Source: Euglena gracilis (Eukaryota > Euglenida > Euglenophyceae > Euglenales). Taken from it: a DNA stretch of 64,000 nt. Positions 37,665 to 56,530 of this stretch are shown here, in pieces. Position numbers and translations under genes: made by a program. Numbering within the stretch: position 1 is the stretch's first letter; each line of letters opens with the position of its first letter. A model generated the notes under the pieces. The model was not told where the DNA came from, did not search any database, and was given only the letters and a program-made list of their open reading frames with translations. The DNA lies in NCBI GenBank assembly GCA_039621445.1, contig CP154955.1, positions 1,814,558-1,878,557 on the forward strand, in the 5' to 3' direction.

Positions 37665-37914
37665 CTGCGGGGATGCGATTGGGGGTCAGACCGCACTGAT
37701 ATCACAAGTTGATGGACCACAACACACTGTTCCAATGTGTGTGCAGCGCGAGAGTTCCAGGTCCCAACCCCTGCTCCTGGGTCCAAACCGTAATATAACA
37801 AAATAAGATTTAAAGCTTAAGCCGGCAAATTCCATTCTGAATTATGCGGGGAACGGTCCGGACCAAGGCATAGGTTGAAAACCCCCTGCTCAAAATTTCC
37901 AGCTCAGCAGCTCA

Positions 37915-38235
<321 letters not shown>

Positions 38236-38466
38236 TCAATCCAGAGGAAAAGCCACTGGTCACTGGGGTTTATCTGGTTACATTGTTCGCCCAAACAGGC
38301 AGCTGCCAGGTGCGCACATTGGTGTGCTCCGGAAGGGGTCGGCGGATATGTCCTGTTATCCTATCGGGGGTCTCAAAAGGTGTCCCATGTTGTGGGCCGT
38401 TTCTTTTTTGGGGTCACCATGCATCACCCATGTGAAACAGAGAGACGGAAATGGTGGTGTGCACAC

Positions 38467-38666
38467 CTTCAGCAGATGGGTGTGGAACAGGTTGAAGATG
38501 CTCTTCTTGCGCTGGGGCACCTTCAGGCCGTGGTACGTCGCGTGGAACTCGTCCCGGCAGAGGTCCGCAAACGGATTCACGGCGTGCACAGCCCCTCCGG
38601 CTCCCGGCGGTTCAGCTGCTCGATGTGGTCCAGGTTCTTCACGAAACACTTGAACCGCTGTGCCTC
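38467..38666 (-). pseudogene. Copy B exon 2: propeptide, one-base deletion
   Basis: 200 nt against 201 in A. The reading is the same up to NRREPEG, then a missing G in a run near 38593 shifts the frame to a stop four codons on. The downstream codons (HAVNPFADLCRDEF) are intact in the other frame. Confidence 0.88.
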
Positions 38667-39183
38667 CTGAGGCAAGAGAAGAAAATGCAACCTTGAAATG
38701 GGAATTGGCAACAACGTTTTTTGCACGTTTTGCTGTGCTGCTGTCGTTTTGCTGTGCTGCTGAGTGGCAGGGGGGAAAAAAGGAAGAAGAAAAAAACAGA
38801 AAAAAGGAACACCAAGCGATTGAGCAAGTGCTTTGAAGGATTTGCTCAGGGAAATGCGGCACCATGTGGTTTCGGAAAATCCATCATGATGAAATTTCCC
38901 TGGGGGGGGGGGACTTTGTCTATCTTGAGGAAATCTGTGAATTGCGCATTTAAAACAACAAAATATTTTCCTATTGCAGGAAAAATAATTCAACAATTTC
39001 TGCTGAACTGAGGGCGGCCACACACCAAACGTTTCAATGGTCCATTCTAGATGAGCCCCATGCAAATTATCCTGCGCAACTGTTTTACAAATGTTATGTC
39101 TAGTCACCAAAATTTCATGCAACATTGAAACCCGAAAATCATAAATCAATTAGGATATTGCAAAAAGAATGGGGGGAAAATAC

Positions 39184-39312
39184 CTCTGTGACGTTTGAAT
39201 AGTGCTTGTTATAGGTGGCCTTGAAGTCCTTCCACAGGGAGGCGTCGCCGCCCATCCAGCGGGCATCCGTGGCAAGTGCCAGGGACAGCAGGGCAAAAAC
39301 AGCGTGCTTCAT
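39184..39312 (-). CDS. Copy B exon 1: signal peptide and start of propeptide
   Basis: 43 codons, ATG at 39312 (MKHAVFALLSLALATDARW). Donor GTATTT. Three residues differ from copy A. Confidence 0.9.
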
Positions 39313-39395
39313 TGATTGATGACAGCTGTGAAATTCAGTAAAGCAGAAATAGCGATGTGGAAGCGAATAAAAACAAGATCCAAAATTTTAATTGG

Positions 39396-39427
39396 ATCTT
39401 TAATCCAATTAAAATTGGATTAAAGAT
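39396..39427. repeat. Perfect 15-bp AT-rich palindrome upstream of copy B exon 1
   Basis: ATCTTTAATCCAATT and its exact reverse complement are separated by AA. Absent from the corresponding position upstream of copy A. Confidence 0.88.
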
Positions 39428-41884
39428 TTAATCCAATCTTAAATCAAACTAAGAACCAAAATGATCCACACACCACCTGGGAGTTGTTGGTGAAGTCTGA
39501 CCCTGGAAATGGGAGATTATTTATTACTGCTTTTAACACCCTGGTCATCGGAGGTGCATTGTGCATTTGATGCTTCCAAACAGGCGTGCACGCGCATATG
39601 GCTTGGCTGGGGTACTGGAGGTACTGGGGTACTGGAGTACTCACCACTAGCCCATGCTATTAACCAGGAGGCTTTTTCTTAAGGACCACTGGCTAGCCAT
39701 TCTGCCAGAAAATGGGAAAAAGCCACCTGCTAGACCCCCTTTCCCACACCCGGGGGGGGGGGGTCCAGGGTTCCCCTTTAACTGGAAAATTTCCTAAGGC
39801 GCTGCGCACCAAGGGAATGAGGATGAGGTTTTTAATGCTTTTTTGGCTGATTCTGTTCCAAAAAAAAATAAGATACAAAAGGGGTATTTTGGCAAGTTTT
39901 GGGGTGCAAAATTTTTTCGCACTTTGTGCCGTCACTGGTATAAAAAAAAAACATCCTTATCCTGAATCCGACCCCGCACCACGGTACGTCTACAAGGATT
40001 TCCACTAACCATGTTTGCACTAGCTGCAGTCGAGCCCCCTGGGGGGGGGGGGGGTACTGCAAACCCATAACCAAAAACCTATGCACCGCTGGAGATACTG
40101 AAATCCGTGCTGTTGCCCGGAAACCCGCCTCTCCTCTAGAAAATAGGGGTATAGGGGTATTCAAAGAAAAATGGAAAGGTCTGGTTTAAAAAAAAAAAGC
40201 TATCTGTGTTCGAAAAAACACCACGAAAAAAGTCTTTAAAAAAAACAACAAAAATAATCAACAACAAACATGAATTTGTAATAAACAATTCAACATTTTT
40301 TTGCAAAAAAATGAAATAAACAATAAAAAATGCATGAAAAAGGTTTGTGTTCCCCTACCTTAATTCAGCTCATCAGAATAATGCGAATGATGTAATTGTT
40401 TAGCGTCTTGGTCTCCGTGAGGACGAGGAAAACTAACTATGTAACTGTTGGGAAAAATTGAAAAATTGAAAGCTCCCTGCTGTTACACTGAACCAGTTGG
40501 GTGAACAGGTGTCTGGAGAGGACCAAAGAGCGGCAGCACAGGAACGGAAAGAAGGACCGTTGCATCCTTTACCGCATCCGAGGGTTCAAAAAGCGACCGT
40601 AAACGAGCCGTAACTGCAGGGGACGCCTTGGGCATGTGCTGCAATCATGGATTCCACTGCATCAGATTTCTGCGGAGCATGTGGATGGCAAGGCCAAAAG
40701 GGGGGACGCACACCTCTTAGCCTGACAACCACGTACCACAACAGGCCCACTGAAAATAAATATAACCCTCTCTGGAGGTGTGGGCCACTCGACCACTGTG
40801 GTGTGCGTCCCTCCCTTCTCCGAATTTGTGGGGGCAGCTTGCAACGGATACACAAAATACCGAAAGGGAATATTTCTGATGGGGAACAAATGCTAATGTG
40901 AGAAATACTGTTGGGAAAAATATTGCATGAATCCTTGAAATTCTGAATGAAAACCCATCAGAAAAAAATCCATCAGAATGCACATGCAAACCCGAGGTTT
41001 TCCTCAATCCAACATTCAAAAATGGCGAAATTTTAAATTGCAGTTACTGAATAAAGCAAGAGATCACATTCTTTCATTTTTGGATAGTAAATGCACCATC
41101 TAACATGTGATTTGGAACGAAAATACATTCCAAGAACCGGCGCATGTTTGGAGTTCACTAGAGGAAATTGGATTTTTCGTAAATATGCCGAGAAAAATTC
41201 TGGATGGATCCTTAAAACGACAGGAAAAATCCTGGACAAAATTTCGTCCAGAATTTATTCCACACCAATTTTTCCCGTTCCAGTTTTCCTCCCTCCGATA
41301 CGTGTGTTGCACCAATTAGCCACCCGCAGTACCTGACCGGCCGTGGGATTCCGGTGGCAGCACGCCCAACTGCAACAACATCGATGGCAACAGGAAGGGG
41401 CAGGGCTGCCGAAGGCATAGCGACCGATGCGACCGCCTCCGCTGGCCGGGGGGACCAGCGGCGTAGAGGCCCGGCCCCGGAAAAGCGGCGCAGCGCACCC
41501 CATTGGGGAACAGTGGGCTTCCAGGGGTCGCCACCTGTTGCGTACACATGCAAGGGACGGGGCCACTGTTCCACGAGAGGAGTGCAGTTGGTTTTGCAAT
41601 GAACCCTCAACCCCAACAGTGAGTTACCTTCAATTTTGCTTTCAAAACTTAAAAACCTCATTTTTTGACAGTTTTTTTGTCTAAAAATGCCAATTTCGGG
41701 GGCACAATACTGAAAATGGGTTGTTGACAAAATGGGGGTGACCGAATGCGTGGGTACAAACTCCCCATTTATCTAGCTTTATATGTAAAATATGTCACAC
41801 ACTCAGTTCAAAAAGTCATGAGCCAAGCTGGTTCAAAAAGTCATTACTCCTAAAAATTTTGAAAAAAATAGGTTCTCTTCCTTG

Positions 41885-42165
41885 CTAGACCATACATTTT
41901 TTTTACCGAACCACAGGGGGGGGGTCATTCCAATTTTCAAAAAACCAGTCAGTCACTTTTTGGGGGGAAACCAGTCAGTCACTATATCCCCCGGGGGGGG
42001 GGGGGTTGGCCACTCTGGAATCCAAAGAAAATCTGACCAAAAAACATGCAAAAAGGTCGGGAAAAAATCCTTCGGCACATTCACATTAGTGGTTTTTTGC
42101 CGACCCCCAGGGGGGTCCGGGCCAAAAAAACCAGTCACCCCCCCCCCGGGGGAAGCAATTGTCTG
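41885..42165. repeat. Dispersed repeat family 1, copy
   Basis: Same ordered blocks as 80-420, in + orientation, between copies B and C. Confidence 0.83.
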
Positions 42166-42189
42166 TGCTAGACCGTCTGTGCTAGACAT

Positions 42190-42379
42190 AGGCAGTGGGT
42201 TGGAGTGGTGGAGGAGGTACCTGGATGCTCTGTGTGCGCCACCCGACAGACTACACCCCCTGCACCGGTTCGCTGTGGAGGCCCGTGAGCTCCTTTTGAC
42301 ACTGTGCCAAGCCCCCAACGTTCTGTTCAAAATGCCAGAACCGCTCTGTGCAGCACATCTGGGGATACAGCGCAACCAA
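42190..42379 (+). CDS. Candidate exon, unknown protein
   Basis: The + frame encodes GLEWWRRYLDALCAPPDRLH then RFAVEARELLLTLCQAPNVL, amphipathic and protein-like. It is absent from the corresponding A-B interval (about 31 kb), so it may belong to an inserted element next to the family 1 repeat. Confidence 0.35.
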
Positions 42380-43438
42380 GGTTCTGGTCATCTCGGCGGT
42401 GGTCTCAAAATTGTGAGGAGGCACAGGTGGTCGAATTTATCAGATGGGTTTGCTCATCTGTGTAGCTTTAGTTTGCACCTATTCTCGATTCTACCCCCAC
42501 CCCCCGCATTTTACCCACCTCCCTGTCCAGTACACAGCACTCCCCCTTAGGCCGAAATTTCTTTGTGTCAGAATTTTTTTCATTCACAATGGCTCCAAAA
42601 TTGCGAGCAGTATTTTGGCTGGACAGTGTGAAAAAAGCAGTTTGAAAAAACGTAAATTGGCTATTCTACTATTTGTGCTGCCCCCTGTTAGAACACCCAC
42701 ATAACCGTACGCCAAACCAAAAACCTGACAGGCGACTGCTGCGTTTCAACCAATACCGCACACCCTGTAACGCAACCCTGGGTCCCCAAAGCCTTCGTGC
42801 AAGAGGTGGGATCTTTGCTGTCTGCCAATGAAGTGCCTGGGCGGGGCTCCAGCTCCACTACGGTGGCCCCCGAAAGAATCAGACAGACACGCGACAGGAA
42901 ATGACGGCGGGACGTAAGCCACGGGCCGTCGGGGTCAAATGTACACCGGGCAGTGGACGTGCGGCCACGTGCCCACGGAAGAGGCGGCTGATTGCCGGGT
43001 AATGTTGAGGAGCCCCTTGGGCGACGCGTCCTTCGCAAAACTGGGAATGCAGAGGTGTAAATCTGGGCGATCTCCGAGCCGCCCGTCTCCAGAAAAAAAA
43101 GACGAAAAATCTTGAAAGTCGACCTGCCGGCTCACACACCCATAACCCTGCCAACCAGGAACACCAGAGGTATGCCAAGAGAGAAGTATTAAAAACCATT
43201 TCAAACAAAATGCCAGACAATGCTGGCATCTATTGCTTTTGCATGAATCGGCCATTACAATTGGCATTGGACTCTTCTAAAAGGTTGGGGACTAATGAAA
43301 TTTACCGCCAATGGAGACCAAACCCAACAGAAATTCCCAACAGAACCCAGTACATTACTAAAGAATAATTATAGAGCCCGACGAACGGGGGCAGAAAGGT
43401 GGTTCTTGTCCCCGTGACAGGCGGGAATGGCCGCGGAT

Positions 43439-43483
43439 TTACACCGCGCTGACGGCGTGCTCGGCGAGGCCGTTGCAGTTCAC
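43439..43483 (-). pseudogene. Truncated last-exon remnant of a C1A protease
   Basis: Encodes VNCNGLAEHAVSAV and a TAA stop, identical in layout to exon 9 of copy B. It is cut off at the 5' side and joined to a copy of the sequence also present at about 42895-43240. It marks the left edge of the third tandem unit, or the lost 3' end of copy C. Confidence 0.8.
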
Positions 43484-43489
43484 AGCGAC

Positions 43490-43855
43490 AGAAATGACGG
43501 CGGGACGTAAGCCAAGCGGCCGTACGGGTAGGTCAAATGTACACCGACCGGCAGTGGACGTGCGGCCACGTCCCACGAAGAGGCGGATGATTGCCCGGGT
43601 GGGGTTGTCACATGTTGAGGAGCCCTTGGGGCGAGGGCCTTCGCCAAAAACTGGAATGCAGAGGTGTAAACGGCGATCTCCGAGCCCCGTCTTCCAGAAA
43701 AAAAAAGCGAAAAATCTTGAAAGTCGACCTGCCGGCTCCACACCCATTACCCTGCAACCAGGGACACCAGAGGTATGCCAAGAGAGAAGATTAAAAAACC
43801 ATTTCAAACAAAAATGCCAGACAAGGCTGGCATCTAGTCTTAGAGTATGACATCG
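43490..43855. repeat. Extra partial copy of the 42895-43250 segment
   Basis: Same block (GGAAATGACGGCGGGACGTA-like through AAAGTCGACCTGCCGGCTC) present at 42895-43250 and, more diverged, at 31590-31860. Here it is fused to a truncated last protease exon and carries many small indels. Confidence 0.85.
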
Positions 43856-43877
43856 GCCCCATTACCATTGGCATGGA

Positions 43878-44205
43878 CCTTATTATTCTTATTATTATTA
43901 TTATTATATTATATATTCTTAATTATTATAATTATTATTATTATGTATTATTATTATCATTTGTATTATTATCATATTCTTCAATATTCTTCTTATTATA
44001 TTTATTATTATTAATTATTATTATTATTCTTTATTATTAAATTCTTATTATGAATTATTATTATTATTATTTTATTATTATTATTATTATTATTATTATA
44101 TTATTAATTCATTATTCTTCTTATCATGATATATCTTATATATATTATCTAATATCTATATCATAGATCTTATATATATCTATATCTTATTATATATCAA
44201 TATCT
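43878..44205. repeat. TTA-rich microsatellite
   Basis: About 330 bp of degenerate (TTA)n grading into TATATC repeats. Confidence 0.9.
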
Positions 44206-44269
44206 CTCTCTGTCCACTGCAAACACAGCACACATGGCTGGATGGGAAGGCCTGGTGGGATGGTCGGAC

Positions 44270-45415
44270 CCACCCCACCAAGCACCTATGACAGATTCCA
44301 AATTTAGCCCGCGGTCGGCTGCGGTCGGCCGCGGTCGGCTGCGGTCGGCAAAGTAGTTGGCTGTAGGTGGGGGGCAGGCCAACAAAAATGAGCATATATC
44401 ACAATCACACAATCCACTGTTGCCGACTTTTGGCCACTTTTCGCTGCTTTTGGCCAGTTTTTGATGCTTTTGGACTGCTTTTGGCCACTGTTGCCGACTT
44501 TTGGTCGATTTTTGCTGCCTTCGCCCATTATTTCCTGCCTTTTGCTTTCTTTTGGTCACTTTTGTTGCTTTTGCCCACTTTTTGCTTGGCTTTCGCTGCT
44601 TTTGGCCAGCTTTTGCTTTGCTTTGACCTCTTTTGACCACTTCTTTAACCCACTTTTGACCACTTTTCTCTGCTGTTGGCCATTTTTACCCACTTCTGGC
44701 CATGTTCAGGCCACTTTAAACGTCTTTTTGTTGCTTTTGACATGAAGAGCAGTCAACCGTGACCTAAAAAGGGCCTAAAAGTGGCAAAAAATGGTTAAAA
44801 TGGCCAAAAGTTCCAAAAGCAGGCAAAAAATAAAAAAAAAAAAAAAAAAAAAAGCCAAAATGACCCTGCTTTTGGCCAATTTGGGTCATTTTAGCAGCTT
44901 TTGTTCACTTTTGGCAACAAACTGGCGCAAAATGCTCAAAATGGTCAAATTGGACCAAAACGAGACCAAAAAAATGGGCAAAAATAACAAAAAGAAAAGG
45001 TCGAAAATGTCTTTAAATGGTCAAAAATGGCCCAAAATGACCCAAAATGGCCCAAGAGCAGGACAAAATGGCCCAAAATTACAAGAAGTGGGCAAAAAGT
45101 GGCCAAAAAATGTCAAAATAGGTCAAAATGGGTGAATGATGGTGACAAATGAGCCAAAAGGGACAAAAGTGACCAAAAATGGCCAAAAGTGGCCAAAAGT
45201 GACAACATGAGCCAGATGAGCCAGAAAAATCTCAACATCTGGGATAAAAATGAGCCTAATTCCTCATTCTCACTGAAAAATTGACATCAATTAGAAAAAA
45301 AGTTGCGCGGTCAGCTGCGGTCGGCTGCGGTCGGCTGCGGTCGGAACCCCACCTATGACAGTCCTGAAACCCGCGGTCGGCCGCGGTCGGCTGCGGTCGA
45401 CTGCGGTCGGCATAG
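44270..45415. repeat. Composite repeat: GCGGTCGGCT blocks flanking an inverted CTTTTGGCCA array
   Basis: Left block 44308-44350 and right blocks 45305-45342 and 45372-45410 are tandem GCGGTCGGCT units; the outer blocks share an adjoining ACCTATGACAG sequence as direct repeats. Between them, 44400-44740 is a T-rich array of CTTTTGGCCA-like units and 44765-45205 an A-rich array of the complementary units, so the middle can fold back on itself. The ORFs here are translations of the array. Confidence 0.8.
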
Positions 45416-45976
45416 GTGCCTGCACCCCACCAACCAGGAACGGGGGGCTTGACCCCGACTTAAGGGTGGTGGTGAGGAGTTTCAGAGATTCCTGTACGGG
45501 GGCACACCACACTTCAAATGAGTACGTTGCAGAGCAGTTTGTTGGTTTCTTCTTGCGACACATAAAACGACAAAAAAAAGCTACGTAGTTTCATGCCCCC
45601 CCCCCCCCCCCGCAGGAAACTGCCCCTGGGGCGTCATCCCGAACAAGCCTAGGTGGCAAATTCTCAGGAGGTCAGGGAAGAATTTCCCAAATTTTTTTCA
45701 ATTCAGCCGATACGTGCCCAAGGAAACAACTTCCTTGGGCGGGGGCTCTTTGGGGGAGGGAAAGCAACAGAAAAAAAAAGGTTTTTGTCAGCAAAGTGCA
45801 ACCTGGAAGTCTTTCGGAGAAGACAGCGGTCGCCGTGTCACCTCTCCCAGCCAATAGAAATTGCTGAAGGCAGCTGCCACAGAGGAATAACACGGTTCGT
45901 TTGCACCATTCCTTTGCGACCCCAGCCACGATGGTGGCCCATAACAAAGTCAAGCAAAGCCTCGTTAGGATGCGCC

Positions 45977-52110
<6,134 letters not shown>

Positions 52111-53005
52111 CGGAAAGGGCTGCGAGGCAGGCAGTCGACAGCAAACAGGGGGGTGACGAACGGGAACAGAAACTTCCTGTCCCCGCACAAACCGTGAAAA
52201 AATATCAGGGGAAAATGGCAGAAGAAAGACGGGTCGACTTCGGGGAATTCGGTGATTTGCGGCATCCTTGGACCATCGCTCATCCACCCAAAGGTAAAAA
52301 AAGATGCGTGTTTTTTTTTCTTCATTTTTGACCCCATTCATGCCCCAGTTCAGCCCTTGGCCGTCCCTTAGGCCCAAGAGCGGTCCTTAAGGGAAAAAAA
52401 ACACCCGTCTTAATGGACTGCCCTGACGGCAAAAGGAGAAGAAGAAGAAGCGCAGACACAGGACAGGGTGTCGTCAGAACCGGCAGGGGGAGACCCATGG
52501 GTGCCTTGAGGGGGCGTCTGGACCCCCCGCCAACACGGATGGGGGGATCGAACCCTCCCTCCTACAAAACTGAAGGGGGCCGGGAAATTTTTCGATTTTA
52601 TGGAACGGCAAAGGGCTGGATACCACACCAAAACTATTGAAAAATTCCTATTTCTCCTTTCAAAATAAGTTCAAGGTGCTTTAAAAAAATGAACACTTTC
52701 ATGTGGAAAGAACCAAAGCATCAAAAATGTGCAATATGCTGAAAAGTGAGGGAAAAGGGCAACGTCTGGACATTTTGGTTCATTTTGTATAAAAATTTCC
52801 CATTCTTTTTGTGACAATCATCCTTGCATTACAGGGGAAACAAATTGGGAAGCATAATGCATCCCCGCCCCAAAAAAACACAAAACTTTGCAGGCCTTTG
52901 TGGGAGAACACAGGATTATGCGGTTTCGCACCCCTCCTGCTTGAAGGCACGCGAAGGCCAAAAAAACGCCGGCGTTGAATGACGTCGGTTGCAATATGGG
53001 ACACA

Positions 53006-53136
53006 TTGCGCTTGACGCTGAAGTTGAGGTTCAAGGGCTGCCGAAGGCAGAAGCGGGGTGGTTGGAGCCGGCCCAGCCGGTCCCCACCGCCGCCACAGTG
53101 GGGTGGGGTGGGACAGCTGTGACGCTCATCCTGCTC
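53006..53136 (-). CDS. Candidate exon, unknown protein
   Basis: After acceptor TTTTCCAG the frame encodes EQDERHSCPTPPHC then LQPPRFCLRQPLNLNFSVKR, up to a possible GTGTCC donor. Could be the next exon after 53927-54121 on the same strand. Confidence 0.3.
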
Positions 53137-53616
53137 CTGGAAAAAAAAACCCTGGCTTCCCCTTCCGACGTGCCAACGTCCAGCCAATATGAAGTTGCCG
53201 GGGGGGGAGGGGTCAGTCGAATAGCAACAATAAATCAGAAGAACCAACACTCACCTTCTTGATGTTGTTGGTCCTGTTTGGCCCACATGAATGGCTTGCA
53301 CCAAACTGTGGAGCTGTGGCATGGCTCGCTCAGGAGAGAGGATCAATCACTTCTGGCTAAAAAAAAAAAAGCTTTTAGTCATGATTCCTTCAAATAAAAC
53401 CTGGAAAATCATGGCAAAAGTTTCCTTGACCGAGCAAATCTCAACAAAGACAAGCCAATCTGGGGCAAAAAAAATGCTTTCTGGCATCGTTCAACACAAC
53501 CTTTCCACCGAAACTCAAAAAACAAGTGGGTTTTTCGACTTCATGGATTTTGGCCCGTTCGATGCCCAGACAACCCTTGGGCACCTTCGGCGAGCATAAA
53601 TATAAAAAGTTATATA

Positions 53617-53619
<3 letters not shown>

Positions 53620-53652
<33 letters not shown>
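53620..53652. repeat. (TG)n microsatellite
   Basis: 16 TG units. Confidence 0.96.
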
Positions 53653-53654
<2 letters not shown>

Positions 53655-53926
53655 ATGCCCTGAAAGACCTTGAAAATGCCTTTGGACACCCTTAAACGTT
53701 ATGAAAAAGTTTGCCTTAAAAATAATTCTGGTGCCTGGGTGCGCTGCCCAAGAGGCAACTTGGGGGGGGGGGGCAGTTTCACCCAAAAGGCTCAAAGTCA
53801 TGGTAATAATCTCGGAGGGATTTACGTCTGCGCATCACTTTGTTGTGGAAACCACAAGTCGCCCGAGAAACTGTATCAAATCACAGCACGACAAACCGCT
53901 CCCATCCACACAATGCGAGCGTCCAC

Positions 53927-54121
53927 CTGGGGGTCGGATACAGACGGCGGCGTACAGACCGCAGCCAGGCGGTGCATATTGGACGCCCCAATGCCCAGAA
54001 CGCAACCCAATCGCCTGGCACGGACTTTCCATTCAACCGGGTCCATGGGGGTGAAGTCTCCGAATAAATCTGGAGAAAAAGCAGGCCCAGCTGCACATTT
54101 TGGCACGGCCTCGCCCTTGAC
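53927..54121 (-). CDS. Candidate exon, unknown protein
   Basis: 195 nt, exactly 65 codons in phase 0, acceptor CTTCAG and donor GTGGAC. It encodes VKGEAVPKCAAGPAFSPDLF, FTPMDPVEWKVRARRLGCVL and GIGASNMHRLAAVCTPPS. The best-supported non-protease exon in the window; family not recognised. Confidence 0.48.
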
Positions 54122-56530
54122 CTGAAGGGCGCTGAACAGAAAACGCTGGCGATGCCGGGGCGTGGTCCTTGGCGGCAACAAGTGGCTCCGCCGGGGTTCG
54201 ATATAAAAGCCAGGGGGAGGGATCGGAGGGATCGGTTTGGGGAGGGGTGGGGGGGGGGGGGGGGGGGGGGGACATCCCCTAAACAGTGGCAGCGCCTGGG
54301 TGACCGATGTTTGGCGAGGGGCGAAATTTTCATCCCCTCCCCGAAAAAACGTCCAGTAAACACCCCCAAATATAAAACCCCCCTTTTTTATATTTGGGCA
54401 AATTTTTCAAGACCCACGAGGGGGGGGGTTATATTTGGGGGGGGGGGGGTAACGCCTTCTGGGCACGTTTTAGGGCAAAAGCTTTTCAAATACAAAAAAA
54501 ATCAATCGCGACAAATTTTGGAAAAGGTTTTGACCTTGGGTGAACCCCCCCAGTCCAGGACGAGGGGGGGAACCCCTCAATTAAACCCTGTACACCCTCC
54601 TTATATCGTTATATCGACCCCCCCCTGCCAATACGCATGGCCATTCTGGCTGGTTGATGTCGCGCAAGCCCTCAAGGTGCGATCCTGATAGAAATTCTGC
54701 TGCAACAGATGTGTCACGTTGGGGTACTCTGAGTGGCAGACTCAGCCACGGATACCGGTTCGCCGCCAAGAACGACCATCACAGAATTCCAACCCCTCCA
54801 GCCCAGCAGCTGGCAGCGAGGGGAACGAAAGCGCTCAGAAGACAGCCTGGCTGCAGGATAGGCACGTTGGAAATCAACGTGCTGTCCGTGGCTTGGGGCC
54901 TAGCGAGCGAGGGTGCGGAAACACAAGAGGTGGAGTACAATACAGAACAGAGCGGGAACGGGCTGCTCTTTAAAGATGGTCGGGCCTGCGCCGACATGAT
55001 GCCACCCACACCTGCCACCAGACCGGCACGTATGTATGCCAACTCGTGCACACACCTAACACACATGGCAACAAACGAGGGGAGGAAACGAAGGTGGGGC
55101 TGTTCTACAGCCAGCTGAAGGAATACGTTAAGTGGTCCAGCACTTTTTTGTTTTTGAATCAGGCGTCGGGTTTGGGTTGGTATCCAGAAATTGTATTCAG
55201 CAAAGCATTCAAATAAAAATCAACATTCTACGCATGCTTCAGGTTTGGAATGCAGACCCAGACTGGTGCTGGTGTCGCAGGAAGGGGGTGGGTCTGGACT
55301 GAAACAAGCAAGTAAAAAAAAAACAGGATCTGCATTCCCCAGTTCCATGCAGCTCCACCAGAGCTGTGTGGGAAAGCCTGGTTGGGTGACTCCCCACCAC
55401 CCACCCACAGTGTCGCCCAGAACAATCCCTTCGACACCAAAGGGGCAAAAGGAAAAAAATAGACACAAAAAATTGATGAACGGGAAGGGGTGGGGAGGTG
55501 TGCGGACCCCCCCCCCACTGACCCGGAGGGGAGTGGGAAGGGGGGGGGGGGCGTTCTCCCCAGAAAACCACATAGGGAGTCCGGGTTGCCCACCCCTCTT
55601 TACTGACTACAAACCAACCCAGGGGATGTGGGTGTTAAATTGGTTCTAGCCCAGCAACCGCGCCTCAAAATGTGCAAAAAAATGCGAAAAAAACATATAC
55701 AAATGCAAGTTCTGTGGTGGATCGTGTACATCGCACACGCAGGTGGATCAATGCCTCTCTACGCCGTGTCTCCTCCAAGGACAACGCTTCCCCCACCTCC
55801 GTCTGTGATAGGTGTCCAGTATCATCACCAAGGCCGACCCCCCCGTCCTGGACGGCTGACAACCTTCGGAGGGTCGTTAGAGAGATGTGTACTGCCAGGA
55901 CACCCTCCTCGGGGCTGGCCCGTGAAAAGCAAGGGGCTGTGGGGCACCCTTGTCGCAGCCACAAAAACAGAGAGCGTCATCCGAAAAGGACGTCAGCGTG
56001 ACGCCCGCCCCTCCGCGAAGCGCAGGGAGGCGGGTCGCCGGGGGCGGTCAGGGCCGGGCCGGTCACACGGCGCTGACCGCGTGGGGCCAGGCGGCCGTCT
56101 GCTTCCGACGCGGCAGAAATGGGGTTCGTGGCACGGTTTGGGCCGGTTTTGTTCCCAAAAAAACCCAAAAAAAAGGGCATTTTGGCAGGTTATGATGCAA
56201 AAAGTCTGGTGGTTTGTGTAGGTAACTGAAATAAATTAACAATTAGCCGGGGCTCCTAAACCCGAGCCCCCTCCACTTACAACCCCCCCCCCCCTGAAAA
56301 CCCCCCAGACCGACCAAACGAACCTTGACTTATAACCCCCCCCCCCGGGAAGAAAAATGAAAGACGCCGGGGACGATTTTCTCGGCCACAAAACCTCCGA
56401 AAGCTGATTTTGGTAATTGCATGTAACTAAAAAACATGCAATTTTCGACAGGTTTTGCAAAATTTGCCAATTTGGGGGTGTTGGGGATCATTTTTGTGGG
56501 CGGCTTTTCACCAACAACTCCATGACTATA

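Larger units (their letters stand above)
39313..43438. other. Intergenic region between copies B and C
   Basis: Second copy of the 28634-32104 blocks, plus unique insertions: the AT palindrome (39396-39427), a GTACTGGGGTACTGGAG direct repeat (39609-39640), repeat family 1 (41885-42165) and the candidate exon at 42190. Confidence 0.55.

Noticed and set aside
43874-44210. Possible replication origin or matrix-attachment region
   Set aside because: Simple TTA microsatellite; AT content alone is not evidence of function.
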